Assembly (NCBI GenBank): GCA_018715465.1
Contig: DVLN01000214.1
Location: forward strand, 1-12,350
Reading direction: 5' to 3'
Source: Candidatus Faecivivens stercorigallinarum
Lineage (GTDB): Bacteria > Bacillota > Clostridia > Oscillospirales > Ruminococcaceae
Length of the DNA: 12,350 nucleotides
The position numbers and the translations under genes were made by a program. Shown here one piece after another: positions 1 through 6,708 of the stretch. The notes below the pieces were generated by a model. It was not told the DNA's origin. It did no database searches and saw only the letters and a program-made list of their open reading frames with translations. How positions within the stretch are numbered: the stretch's first letter is position 1; each line of letters starts with the position of its first letter.

Positions 1-1
1 T

Positions 2-2401
2 ATCGCACTTTTTCTGCGTCCCTTCCTGCGCCAGTACGATCGGACCTATACCATTACTTATGAGAACGCAATCACATTGGATGGGCAGGTGCTGGAACCC
101 TATACCTTCCAGCTCAGGACACTTCCGCATATGCGACCGGGTGAGGTATATCCAGAGCATGATTCAATTGTTCTGCAAGCGGCGCGAGAAGGAATTGTAC
201 TGCTGAAAAATGATCATCATGTACTCCCACTCCCAAAAAATTCAGTCGTCAATGCCTTTGGCAGTGGTGCGGCAATTTTCCGTCTCGGATGTGTTGGCGC
301 TGGCAAAATCAACTCCCGGTATGGCATCCGGTTTGAGGAAGGAATTAAGGAGTATTCCAGTCTGAAACTCAATCAGCCGTTGTTTGAATTCTACACCCGC
401 GAGCAGGATATTCTTCCCGATGATCAGATGTTGCAGCAGGCACGCGAAATGAGCGATACTGCTGTGGTAGTTTTGACCCGCGGGACAGGTGAATCCATCG
501 ACAACCGGCCGGAAAAGGGTGGATATTATCTGACTGACCGGGAGCGGGAACTGATCAAAGGGGTACGAGATACCTTCAAACGGGTTGCTGTCGTGTTGAA
601 TACTGGCTATCCGATTGAAATGAAATGGGTTGACGAGTATCAGATTGACGCGGTGATCTGGATTGGTCTGCCAGGAATGGCAGGCGGGCGTGCTCTGGCG
701 GAAATACTGGAAGGAAGCGTCAATCCGTCCGGTCGTTTGCCGGATACATGGAGCTATGATTATTACGATATTCCGTCCGCACAGAACTTTTATCTTCCAC
801 CGGCTGAAAAGGCAGGCAACAGGGGCGAACATGAATACAGTGTGATCGGATATGAAGAAGGTCTTTATGTCGGGTACCGGTATTTTTCAACCTTCAACCG
901 CCCGGTCGCGTACCCATTCGGACATGGCCTCTCTTATACGACCTTTGCACGGAAATTGACCCGTTTTTCGGCCACCGGAGCAGCTGTTCAGATGGATGTA
1001 ACCGTCACCAATACTGGTGACCGGCCTGGTAAGGAAGTGGTGCTTGTCTTTGTGGAAATCCCGGACGGCCGACTGGAGCAGCCCACCAGACGACTGGTTG
1101 CTTTTGCCAAGACAGATGAACTGGCGCCCGGTGCTTCTCAGATCCTGCCTGTTTGTATCCGGCCGGAACGGTTCAACTCCTATGATGAAGCAACTGCCCG
1201 CTGGATGATCGAGCCGGGCTGTATCCGCCTCTATCTCGGCGGATCGGTACAGCAGGCGGTGGAAGTTGCAGACTTTACAGTGGAAAAGGAGATTGTGACC
1301 GCTCAGGTCGAAAACCGTCTCCAGCCGCCGGTCGCATTGACGGAACTGTCCAAAAATAATCCTGACAGCTATCCCAGCGGAAAACTGACCGGACTGTATC
1401 AGGGGGACAGCCTGCCATATGCCCGTCCCCGCCAGTATACACCGGAACCACATCCGGTGACCGGCACAAAACCCGACCATTTGATTACCTATCCGATGGT
1501 CAAGAAGGATCCTTCGCTGCTGGAAAGCTTTGTTTTACAGATGTCCGACGAGCAGCTCTGCCGTTTTCTGGTCGGTGCCCGTACCGGCTGGGGACCGGAA
1601 GACAACGGATTTGCCGGGACGATCTATACCACTGGTGTTTTGCAGGCGTTTGAACTGCCGGAATATTATTTTTCTGATGGCAACAACGGACTGAATATGT
1701 TTGACGCGAATATCGGTTTCCCGACTTCCAACCTGGTTGCGGCTACTTTTAACGAACAGATTTCCTTTGAAGAGGGAAAAGCGATTGGTGAAGAAGCTAA
1801 GGGTATGAAGCTGCAGAATATTCTTGCACCAGCGATGAACATTCATCGCAATCCTCTTTGCGGGCGGCACTCCGAGTATTTCAGCGAAGATCCCCTTCTG
1901 TCGGGACGGATGGCCGGGCAGGAATCCAGGGGGTTGGAATCGGTTGGAGTCGCCAGCTGTATGAAGCATTTCTTTGCCAATAATGCTGAAACGCTCCGCA
2001 ATACCTGTCACGCCATTATGACGGAACGGACTGCCAGAGAGATTTACCTGAAAACCTTTGAATATGCGCTGGAAGTGCATGTCCCGGATTCGTTTATGAC
2101 CGGTTATAATCCGGCAAACGGCTGCTGGTGTTCGGATGACCCTGAGCTTTTGCAGGGAATTCTGCGGGATGAATGGGGCTACGAGGGGTATATCATGACT
2201 GACTGGGGTGCTTCTTTCTCCTGTAGTCCGGTAACGATTGAGGCGGCCAGCGGCGGCTGGATTGCTCCCGGCGAGATGGACGATACCGAAGTCAGACCAA
2301 TGGTTCAGGCAATTGAAAATGGCACACTGGACCGTGAACGGGTGCGTAAAAATGTCTGGCGGATGATGCGCTCGCTGATTCGTTATCCTGAAATGAAATA
2401 A
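2..2401 (+). CDS. Glycoside hydrolase family 3, domain-permuted (5'-truncated), beta-glucosidase-like
   Basis: This is a probable exo-acting retaining beta-glycosidase. The frame is open from base 2, so the gene begins upstream of the window; the TTG at 77 is only the first possible start codon inside it. Residues are numbered from codon 77. The order is inverted relative to most GH3 enzymes. The GH3 C-terminal alpha/beta sandwich comes first (about 30-290), with GTGES carrying the likely acid/base E139. A fibronectin-III-like domain follows (about 300-375, VTVTNTG). The TIM barrel is last (about 475-774), with SDGNNG (D534), R597 in GRHSEYFSEDP, KHF (K630-H631) and nucleophile D709 in MTDWGA. 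All key residues are present. Ruminococcus albus and Butyrivibrio fibrisolvens beta-glucosidases are known to have this order. Whether the enzyme is secreted or membrane-anchored cannot be judged without its N-terminus. It converges on the operon at 2612-6441. Family assignment is firm; the substrate is open. Confidence 0.93.
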   Translation: MALFLRPFLRQYDRTYTITYENAITLDGQVLEPYTFQLRTLPHMRPGEVYPEHDSIVLQAAREGIVLLKNDHHVLPLPKNSVVNAFGSGAAIFRLGCVGAGKINSRYGIRFEEGIKEYSSLKLNQPLFEFYTREQDILPDDQMLQQAREMSDTAVVVLTRGTGESIDNRPEKGGYYLTDRERELIKGVRDTFKRVAVVLNTGYPIEMKWVDEYQIDAVIWIGLPGMAGGRALAEILEGSVNPSGRLPDTWSYDYYDIPSAQNFYLPPAEKAGNRGEHEYSVIGYEEGLYVGYRYFSTFNRPVAYPFGHGLSYTTFARKLTRFSATGAAVQMDVTVTNTGDRPGKEVVLVFVEIPDGRLEQPTRRLVAFAKTDELAPGASQILPVCIRPERFNSYDEATARWMIEPGCIRLYLGGSVQQAVEVADFTVEKEIVTAQVENRLQPPVALTELSKNNPDSYPSGKLTGLYQGDSLPYARPRQYTPEPHPVTGTKPDHLITYPMVKKDPSLLESFVLQMSDEQLCRFLVGARTGWGPEDNGFAGTIYTTGVLQAFELPEYYFSDGNNGLNMFDANIGFPTSNLVAATFNEQISFEEGKAIGEEAKGMKLQNILAPAMNIHRNPLCGRHSEYFSEDPLLSGRMAGQESRGLESVGVASCMKHFFANNAETLRNTCHAIMTERTAREIYLKTFEYALEVHVPDSFMTGYNPANGCWCSDDPELLQGILRDEWGYEGYIMTDWGASFSCSPVTIEAASGGWIAPGEMDDTEVRPMVQAIENGTLDRERVRKNVWRMMRSLIRYPEMK

Positions 2402-2438
2402 GGCAGAAATCTGCCGGTAGCTGTATTTTATGGTATAA

Positions 2439-2476
2439 AAAAGGTCTCTGGAGTTGATCATTCCCAGAGACCTTTT
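2439..2476. terminator. Bidirectional rho-independent terminator
   Basis: A perfect 13-bp stem has arms AAAAGGTCTCTGG (2439-2451) and its complement (2464-2476), around a 12-nt loop. It lies between the convergent GH3 gene (stop at 2401) and the DUF2264 gene (stop at 2612). Read on the minus strand, the stem is followed by a run of at least six T, so it is strong for the minus-strand operon. On the plus strand the T tract is only four long. It probably serves both genes. Confidence 0.85.
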
Positions 2477-2611
2477 CAGTTTCAGTATAAAATTGTTCTA
2501 TCTCTCCTCGGAAAAATCTTCCTGCCATTCCTTGGGATACTCAGCCGTTTTTTGACTATGGAGCAGCTGAAGGAAAAATGCCGGGAGAGTCAACGGAGGC
2601 CTGCCCCTTTC

Positions 2612-3760
2612 TCAGAGGTCGAGCGCATGCCCGCAGCGGAGGTTTTGTCCCTTCCACAGCTTTTTCATCGTCCAGTCAGCGTCCGGCGCACTCCAAAACG
2701 GGTCGTTCTCATCCAGCCCCAGTGGCAGAAAAACAGTGCTGCACAGATACAGGCTTCCGGTCGAAATGTACCGTTCTCCCATCTCCGGCTGATGCCCGCA
2801 GACCCCAATCTGCAGCCATCCGTCCGGGTCAAACATATCTTCAAAGGAGAGAATATTCTGGATGACAGCTGTCAGCGCACAGCGAACCTGTGCGGGAGTC
2901 ATTCCCTCTTCCAGATTGTGGTGATAAGCCTCCGCCGCCAGCGCATGAAATGCACCGAAACGATAGGTCAGTGACCGGCCGAACAGCGGGTAGGTCCCTT
3001 CGGGGGAGATCAGCTGTTCCAGATGGGCGGCATAATGGGCAGCCCGCAGCCGTGCTGCCTGTGCAAACTCTTTCCAGTCTTCAAATTCATCCCGCATCTC
3101 ATCCAGGACATCCAGCAGCATCGGCTGAATGACAAAGCTGTTGTAATAGTCGAGATGGAAGGTGTCGCCGTCCCCGTACCATCCGTCCCCTTTGTACCAT
3201 TCAGCATGCTTGAGCAGCGCATAATCAATCCGCATCGGGTCCCAGTCGGGCGCGCCGGCGTGATGCAAAAGACATTCAATCATTGCTGAAAACAGCAGCC
3301 AGTTGCATTTATATGGGCGGCGGGAACGGGTCTGCCGCATCGCGTCCAGCAGTCGTTGTTTGGTGACATCGTCCAGCGGGTCCCACAGTTCTTTTGGAGC
3401 ACGCAGGATTCCCTGCGCAAGAAAAGCAGCGTCGACAATCGGCTGGTCGCCATCGGAAAAGTTCATTTTGTCTGCAGCATCCGGGTCGACTGCGACCTGG
3501 ATGCACCGGCGGACCAGTGCGGCATATTTTTGACGAAGTGCCTCTTCCTCATCTGAAACCGGTTTTCCCGCCAGCCATGGTGCGATTCCGGTGACGACCC
3601 GTCCAAAGGCTTCCAGATAGGTATAGTTTTCACGGTCGGTGACCTCTTTTTGACATTCGACCGGCATCTCCCGGCGGAGATTGTCCTGAGACAGTGCGTC
3701 CAGTACAGGGGTGACAATTTTGAGCATATTGTCCAGCCAATATTTTCTAACCGGATTCAT
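2612..3760 (-). CDS. DUF2264 family protein, putative glycoside hydrolase
   Basis: This 382-residue protein matches the DUF2264 family along its length. Recognisable stretches are GDGWYGDGDTFHLDYYNSFV (191-210), EGTYPLFGRSLTYRFGAFHA (254-273) and YISTGSLYL (331-339), with a WSAP-DADW-type tail typical of the family. Such proteins are predicted alpha/alpha barrels. From memory, DUF2264 corresponds to CAZy family GH154, which contains exo-beta-glucuronidases; treat that link as unverified. No signal peptide is visible, so action on an imported oligosaccharide or glycoside in the cytoplasm is likely. The ATG at 3760 is chosen because AAGAGG lies 9 nt upstream and because it overlaps the AraC stop by 4 nt (ATGA), implying translational coupling. 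The frame stays open further upstream, but only as an out-of-frame shadow of the AraC gene. It is the last gene of the minus-strand operon, followed by the terminator at 2439-2476. Confidence 0.9.
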   Translation of the reverse strand: MNPVRKYWLDNMLKIVTPVLDALSQDNLRREMPVECQKEVTDRENYTYLEAFGRVVTGIAPWLAGKPVSDEEEALRQKYAALVRRCIQVAVDPDAADKMNFSDGDQPIVDAAFLAQGILRAPKELWDPLDDVTKQRLLDAMRQTRSRRPYKCNWLLFSAMIECLLHHAGAPDWDPMRIDYALLKHAEWYKGDGWYGDGDTFHLDYYNSFVIQPMLLDVLDEMRDEFEDWKEFAQAARLRAAHYAAHLEQLISPEGTYPLFGRSLTYRFGAFHALAAEAYHHNLEEGMTPAQVRCALTAVIQNILSFEDMFDPDGWLQIGVCGHQPEMGERYISTGSLYLCSTVFLPLGLDENDPFWSAPDADWTMKKLWKGQNLRCGHALDL

Positions 3761-4641
3761 ATGGATACATCCTCTTTTCGTGCTTGATTGACCTGTGCTG
3801 CCTTTCCGCTTTTCAGGCTGGGCGGCACTGCTCCCTGGCCGCGCTGCTGTCTGAACTGGTTGGGGGAGAGACCGGAAAAAGCGCGGAAGGCACGGATAAA
3901 ATTGTTGACATCCCCAAACCCGCACCGGTAGGCAATCTGAGATACCTGCAACTGAGTTGTTTCCAGCAGTTCCTGCGCGTAGGAAAGCCGGTTCAGCAGG
4001 ATATACTGTTTGGGGCTGTATCCGACCTGCTGCCTGAAAACATGGGTCAGATAGGAATGGTTGATATAAAATTTTCGCGCGATCTGAGCGATCTTGAGAT
4101 CTTCGGCAAAATGCTGTTCGATATATTGCCGGATATCTCGGATACGGCTGCCGGTATTGTTTTCCAGCGCGGTGAAATTCTGCGGACAGGCCCGGTAGAC
4201 CAGAATCAGCAGCTGTTCCAGCAGGTTTTTGACCATCTGCCGGGCATAAGGTGCGCTGGATTCCCACTCTTGTGCCAGTCTTGCAAAGATTCGCTCCGGC
4301 TCATCTCCGAACGCCCGCAGGGATACGCAATGGGTAAATCCTGCCGGGCGGTTGCGGAAGATACCGGGAAGGACCGAGGCAGGAAACAGCCGTTCCATTT
4401 CGGTTGCCTGCACCATCGCAAAATACCGGCGATAGGGCATTTTGCGGATATGGATTTCGTGTTGCTCGTAGCTGCTGATAAAGACGATCGAACCTGCGGC
4501 AGCGGGGTACCGCCGTCCGTCGATTACAAATTCCGCCTCTCCTTCGCAGACCAGCACCATCTCACAGGAAAGGTGATAATGGCTGTGAGGGGACTGTTCG
4601 GTGTCGCTGTACCGCAGCTGAGAGATCAGGGTTGGTTCCAT
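3757..4641 (-). CDS. AraC-family transcriptional regulator with cupin sensor domain
   Basis: This 294-residue protein is a cytoplasmic DNA-binding regulator. The N-terminal part (about 15-90) is a cupin-type AraC ligand-binding domain, with the HSHYH pattern (19-23), a glycine-rich GEAEFVIDGRRYPAAAGS strand and a QHEI ending. The C-terminal part holds the two AraC helix-turn-helix motifs: the first about 180-207 (IAQIARKFYINHSYLTHVF) and the second about 231-265, with AYRCGFGDVNNFIRAF and SGLSPNQFR. A basic, low-complexity tail of about 28 residues follows. The start lies 4 nt beyond the dehydrogenase stop, with no strong Shine-Dalgarno, so translation is probably coupled; its own stop overlaps the DUF2264 start. 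Being the third gene of the operon, it probably controls its own transcription and that of the divergent redox operon, most likely as a sugar-responsive activator. The ligand is unknown. Confidence 0.93.
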   Translation of the reverse strand: MEPTLISQLRYSDTEQSPHSHYHLSCEMVLVCEGEAEFVIDGRRYPAAAGSIVFISSYEQHEIHIRKMPYRRYFAMVQATEMERLFPASVLPGIFRNRPAGFTHCVSLRAFGDEPERIFARLAQEWESSAPYARQMVKNLLEQLLILVYRACPQNFTALENNTGSRIRDIRQYIEQHFAEDLKIAQIARKFYINHSYLTHVFRQQVGYSPKQYILLNRLSYAQELLETTQLQVSQIAYRCGFGDVNNFIRAFRAFSGLSPNQFRQQRGQGAVPPSLKSGKAAQVNQARKEDVSI

Positions 4642-4645
4642 CCCG

Positions 4646-5656
4646 TTACGCCATCGTTTCCAGCATTTTGAGGGTCACCTGGTATTTGCAGTCCTTCCCC
4701 TCTGCAAACGCTTCATATTCATCCGCCATATAGCGTCCCATCCGCGCGATCTCCTGATTCATGCTGCCGGCGATATGGGGGGTCAGGATGACGTTTTCCA
4801 TTCTCAGCAGCGGGCTGTCCGCTTCGGGCGGTTCCGGCCAGGTGACATCCAGCAGTGCCGTCCGGTCGGGACAATCCCGCAGGGCGCGGATGAGGTCTTC
4901 TTCCACCACCTGTGCACCGCGGCCGGTGTTGATAAAGATGCCGTTGGGTTTCATTTTGGAGAATTGCCGGTAGCTGAGCATTCTTTGGGTTGCAGGAAGG
5001 TTGGCGATATGATTAGAGATGATCTGGCATTCCGAGAAGATCTCGTCCAGTTCGGCACGCTTGGCCCCCAGCTTTTCGAGCTTTTCATCGCTGGCAAACG
5101 GGTCATAGACCAACACTTCAAAATCGTACTGCCGCAGTCTCTCTGCGACCATTGAACCGATCATTCCCGCGCCCAGCAGTCCGACTTTAACCTGATAGTT
5201 GCAGGGCAGCGATTCACTCAGCCGCAAAAACGCTTCCCGTCCGCCGGTTTGCTGCCGCCGCATCCCCAAAAAGTATCCTTTGCCGGAAAGCACGATTTCT
5301 GCTACCGTAAATTCGGCGACCGGTACGGCATTTGCAGCCCAGGCGCTGAAAACCTTGACGCCGCAGTTTAAATAGGGACGTGCAAATTCCTGAACTGAGC
5401 CTGCCGCATAAAAAACCGCCTTTAATGCCGGAAGATATTCCCGGATCGTCGCTTCATCCAAAGCGGGCATTCCCCAGGTCGAGAAAAGATATTCCGTTTT
5501 TGCCAGCCGTTCCCGGTACTGCTCCAGCTCGGAAGAGAGAATCACCTGATCGGGCAGGTCGAGCGTTTCCCGCAAACGGGTGATTGTCTGCGGGTCAAAT
5601 GCGGTAAAGATTCTGTTGTCGGGGGAACGGTTGATAAAAGCCGCTGGTGTTTTCAT
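4646..5656 (-). CDS. D-2-hydroxyacid dehydrogenase, NAD-dependent
   Basis: This 336-residue protein is of normal family length. The Rossmann fingerprint GAGMIG lies at 162-167, followed after about 20 residues by an acidic residue (YDPF, D185), which favours NAD over NADP. The catalytic triad is intact: R246 in NTGRG, E275 in DVTWPEP and H294 in TPHIAGS. The split substrate-binding domain spans roughly 1-125 and 300-336. The usual motif before the catalytic Arg reads NHIANLPAT, suggesting a substrate group different from lactate or phosphoglycerate. The reaction should be reversible reduction of a 2-keto acid or oxidation of a D-2-hydroxy acid. The ATG at 5656 has AAAGGAG about 9 nt upstream. 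It sits 23 nt after the isomerase-like gene and 4 nt before the AraC gene, so it is clearly operonic. A role on a sugar-acid intermediate is inferred from this context. Confidence 0.92.
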   Translation of the reverse strand: MKTPAAFINRSPDNRIFTAFDPQTITRLRETLDLPDQVILSSELEQYRERLAKTEYLFSTWGMPALDEATIREYLPALKAVFYAAGSVQEFARPYLNCGVKVFSAWAANAVPVAEFTVAEIVLSGKGYFLGMRRQQTGGREAFLRLSESLPCNYQVKVGLLGAGMIGSMVAERLRQYDFEVLVYDPFASDEKLEKLGAKRAELDEIFSECQIISNHIANLPATQRMLSYRQFSKMKPNGIFINTGRGAQVVEEDLIRALRDCPDRTALLDVTWPEPPEADSPLLRMENVILTPHIAGSMNQEIARMGRYMADEYEAFAEGKDCKYQVTLKMLETMA

Positions 5657-5679
5657 GTCAAATCGCTCCTTTAAATTGA

Positions 5680-6441
5680 TCAGTCCAGCTGGTTCAGCCA
5701 GCTGTGCAGCGTCTTTGCGTCTTGCAGAAGGGCGTCTTCCCGGTCGTCCTGTACAAATTCGAGAATCAGGTCATGTCCGCTTCCGTCTTCCGGGAGATGG
5801 GAGAGATATTCCAGCCATCGCTCCGTTCCGTCAGAAAGCGGATGACGGATGTTGGCACCGGTCCAGGTGAAGACATGAATGTTGGACAGAAAGGGGAGTA
5901 GGGCGTCGATCTCTGCCAGTTGTTCAGACTGGGTGATATCGGGGTTTGGCTGCCAGTAGCAGGACAGGTTGGGATGACCGGCGGCGTTCAGCAGGGCAAG
6001 CGCTCCGTCGATGGTTTGGGTAGCGGTGCCGCGGTGGTACTCAAATGAAACCCGGATGTTTTCTTTTGACGCAAGCTCTGCCGCCTGTGCAAACCGCTTT
6101 GCCAGTGCCGTAAATTCTTCGGGTGTACTCTCTTCATAGGTGCTGTGTCCGGCCCATACCCGGATGACCGGTGCTCCCAGTGCCTTTGCGGTTGCAAGTA
6201 CTGCTTGGAAATCTTCTGTTTCGTCCCCGTGGTAATAGGAGCCGTAGGACAAAACCTCCAGTCCGGCTGCATGGGTCTTTTTGGCTGTTTTGGCAGCCAG
6301 CTGGATTTCTCCGGGCGGGAGATGGACGTCTCCGCCCCATTCGATGCCGGTTAGCCGGGCCTTACGGGCAATCAAAATAATCTGGTCGATGGATTTCTGC
6401 CGGAAGGTGACCGAAGTCAGCCCGGTTCGGAAGTTGTGCAT
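5680..6441 (-). CDS. Sugar phosphate isomerase/epimerase-like TIM-barrel protein
   Basis: This protein of 253 residues (256 if the upstream ATG at 6450 is used) belongs to the xylose-isomerase-like, AP-endonuclease-2 barrel superfamily. Positions from the ATG at 6450: GIEWGGD with E37 on an early strand, SFEYHRGT with E137, NIHVFTW with H192 and LILEFV with E231. This is the usual Glu/His set for a divalent metal. The expected metal-binding Asp/His on the strand near CYWQPNPD (164-171) is not obvious, so the metal site may vary. Family members isomerise or epimerise sugars, and some act as lyases or hydratases on 3-keto-glycosides. The start at 6441 is preferred because GGAAGG (6451-6456) would touch the ATG at 6450 but lies 9 nt from the ATG at 6441. 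It is the first gene of the minus-strand operon, opposite the OYE gene. Substrate unknown. Confidence 0.88.
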   Translation of the reverse strand: MHNFRTGLTSVTFRQKSIDQIILIARKARLTGIEWGGDVHLPPGEIQLAAKTAKKTHAAGLEVLSYGSYYHGDETEDFQAVLATAKALGAPVIRVWAGHSTYEESTPEEFTALAKRFAQAAELASKENIRVSFEYHRGTATQTIDGALALLNAAGHPNLSCYWQPNPDITQSEQLAEIDALLPFLSNIHVFTWTGANIRHPLSDGTERWLEYLSHLPEDGSGHDLILEFVQDDREDALLQDAKTLHSWLNQLD

Positions 6442-6450
6442 GTCGTTCAT

Positions 6451-6456
6451 CCTTCC
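6451..6456 (-). promoter_or_regulatory. Ribosome binding site deciding the isomerase start
   Basis: GGAAGG on the minus strand abuts the ATG at 6450 directly, which is too close for initiation. It lies 9 nt before the in-frame ATG at 6441, so the downstream start is favoured. Confidence 0.5.
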
Positions 6457-6468
6457 ACAAAGTATTTT

Positions 6469-6483
6469 AAGATATTCTATCTT
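6469..6483. repeat. Palindrome AAGATA-ttc-TATCTT near the isomerase start
   Basis: This is a 15-bp palindrome with 6-bp arms and a 3-bp centre, within 30 bp of the isomerase start. A weak minus-strand -10 (TAGAAT, 6474-6479) with a poor -35 (ATCAAA, 6497-6502) overlaps it, so a bound protein could block or tune that promoter. AAGATAT recurs at 6530-6536. In AT-rich DNA a short palindrome can be chance. Confidence 0.35.
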
Positions 6484-6532
6484 TCAGGATACTGTATTTG
6501 ATAACGGATTTGTCTGCATTTCTTGTTGAAAG

Positions 6533-6591
6533 ATATGTAAAATTTGTGGGCTGGGGGAAAAGTCGTCTGAAAAAAAGCAAATTTTACATAT
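6533..6591. repeat. Perfect 14-bp inverted repeat in the divergent control region
   Basis: ATATGTAAAATTTG at 6533-6546 is repeated as its exact complement at 6578-6591, with 31 bp between. The arm centres are 45 bp apart, a little over four helical turns. The element lies between the two divergent genes, upstream of the candidate plus promoter. A two-site operator for the AraC-type regulator encoded at 3757-4641 is the simplest reading. An RNA hairpin in a long leader is possible, but there is no T tract to make it a terminator. The repeat is seen directly; the function is inferred. Confidence 0.75.
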
Positions 6592-6609
6592 GGAATCCAA
6601 AGCAAAGCC

Positions 6610-6638
6610 TACACATCAATCTGGTTTTATTTTATCAT
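6610..6638 (+). promoter_or_regulatory. Candidate weak promoter of the OYE-SDR-FAD operon
   Basis: TACACA (6610-6615, 4 of 6 consensus) and TATCAT (6633-6638, 5 of 6) are 17 bp apart. The poor -35 would suit an activator-dependent promoter, and the 14-bp inverted repeat ends 18 bp upstream of it. An alternative -10 is TATAAA at 6665-6670, which has no recognisable -35. No start site can be fixed from sequence alone. Confidence 0.35.
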
Positions 6639-6643
6639 AAAAT
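6629..6643. repeat. 15-bp palindrome ATTTTAT-c-ATAAAAT
   Basis: This is a perfect palindrome with 7-bp arms around a single central base, overlapping the candidate -10 of the plus operon. Its right half, ATAAAATC (6637-6644), recurs as a direct repeat at 6666-6673, 29 bp away. It may be an operator, but AT-rich composition makes chance occurrence fairly likely. Confidence 0.4.
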
Positions 6644-6693
6644 CAGTGAAAAACAAACAGATTCTATAAAATCCGTCAACAGAAAGCCAGCTC

Positions 6694-6700
6694 AGGGAGG
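6694..6700 (+). promoter_or_regulatory. Strong ribosome binding site for the OYE-type gene
   Basis: AGGGAGG lies 8 nt upstream of the ATG at 6709 and fixes that start. Confidence 0.8.
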
Positions 6701-6708
6701 AATACAGT

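Noticed and set aside
1535..2461. A 308-codon minus-strand open frame over the GH3 barrel
   Set aside because: It is antisense to the GH3 catalytic motifs and would start inside the terminator hairpin.
3761..4267. N-terminal extension of the DUF2264 frame
   Set aside because: It overlaps the AraC gene in another frame, and its Arg/Pro/Gln-rich sequence is not part of the family. The ATG at 3760 has a good ribosome binding site and an ATGA overlap.
3784..4671. A 295-codon plus-strand open frame over the AraC gene
   Set aside because: It is a shadow of the AraC coding frame; both helix-turn-helix motifs are on the minus strand.
6533..6591. Reading the 14-bp inverted repeat as a rho-independent terminator or riboswitch
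   Set aside because: The stem is AT-rich, the loop is 31 nt and no T tract follows on either strand. No known riboswitch core was recognised.
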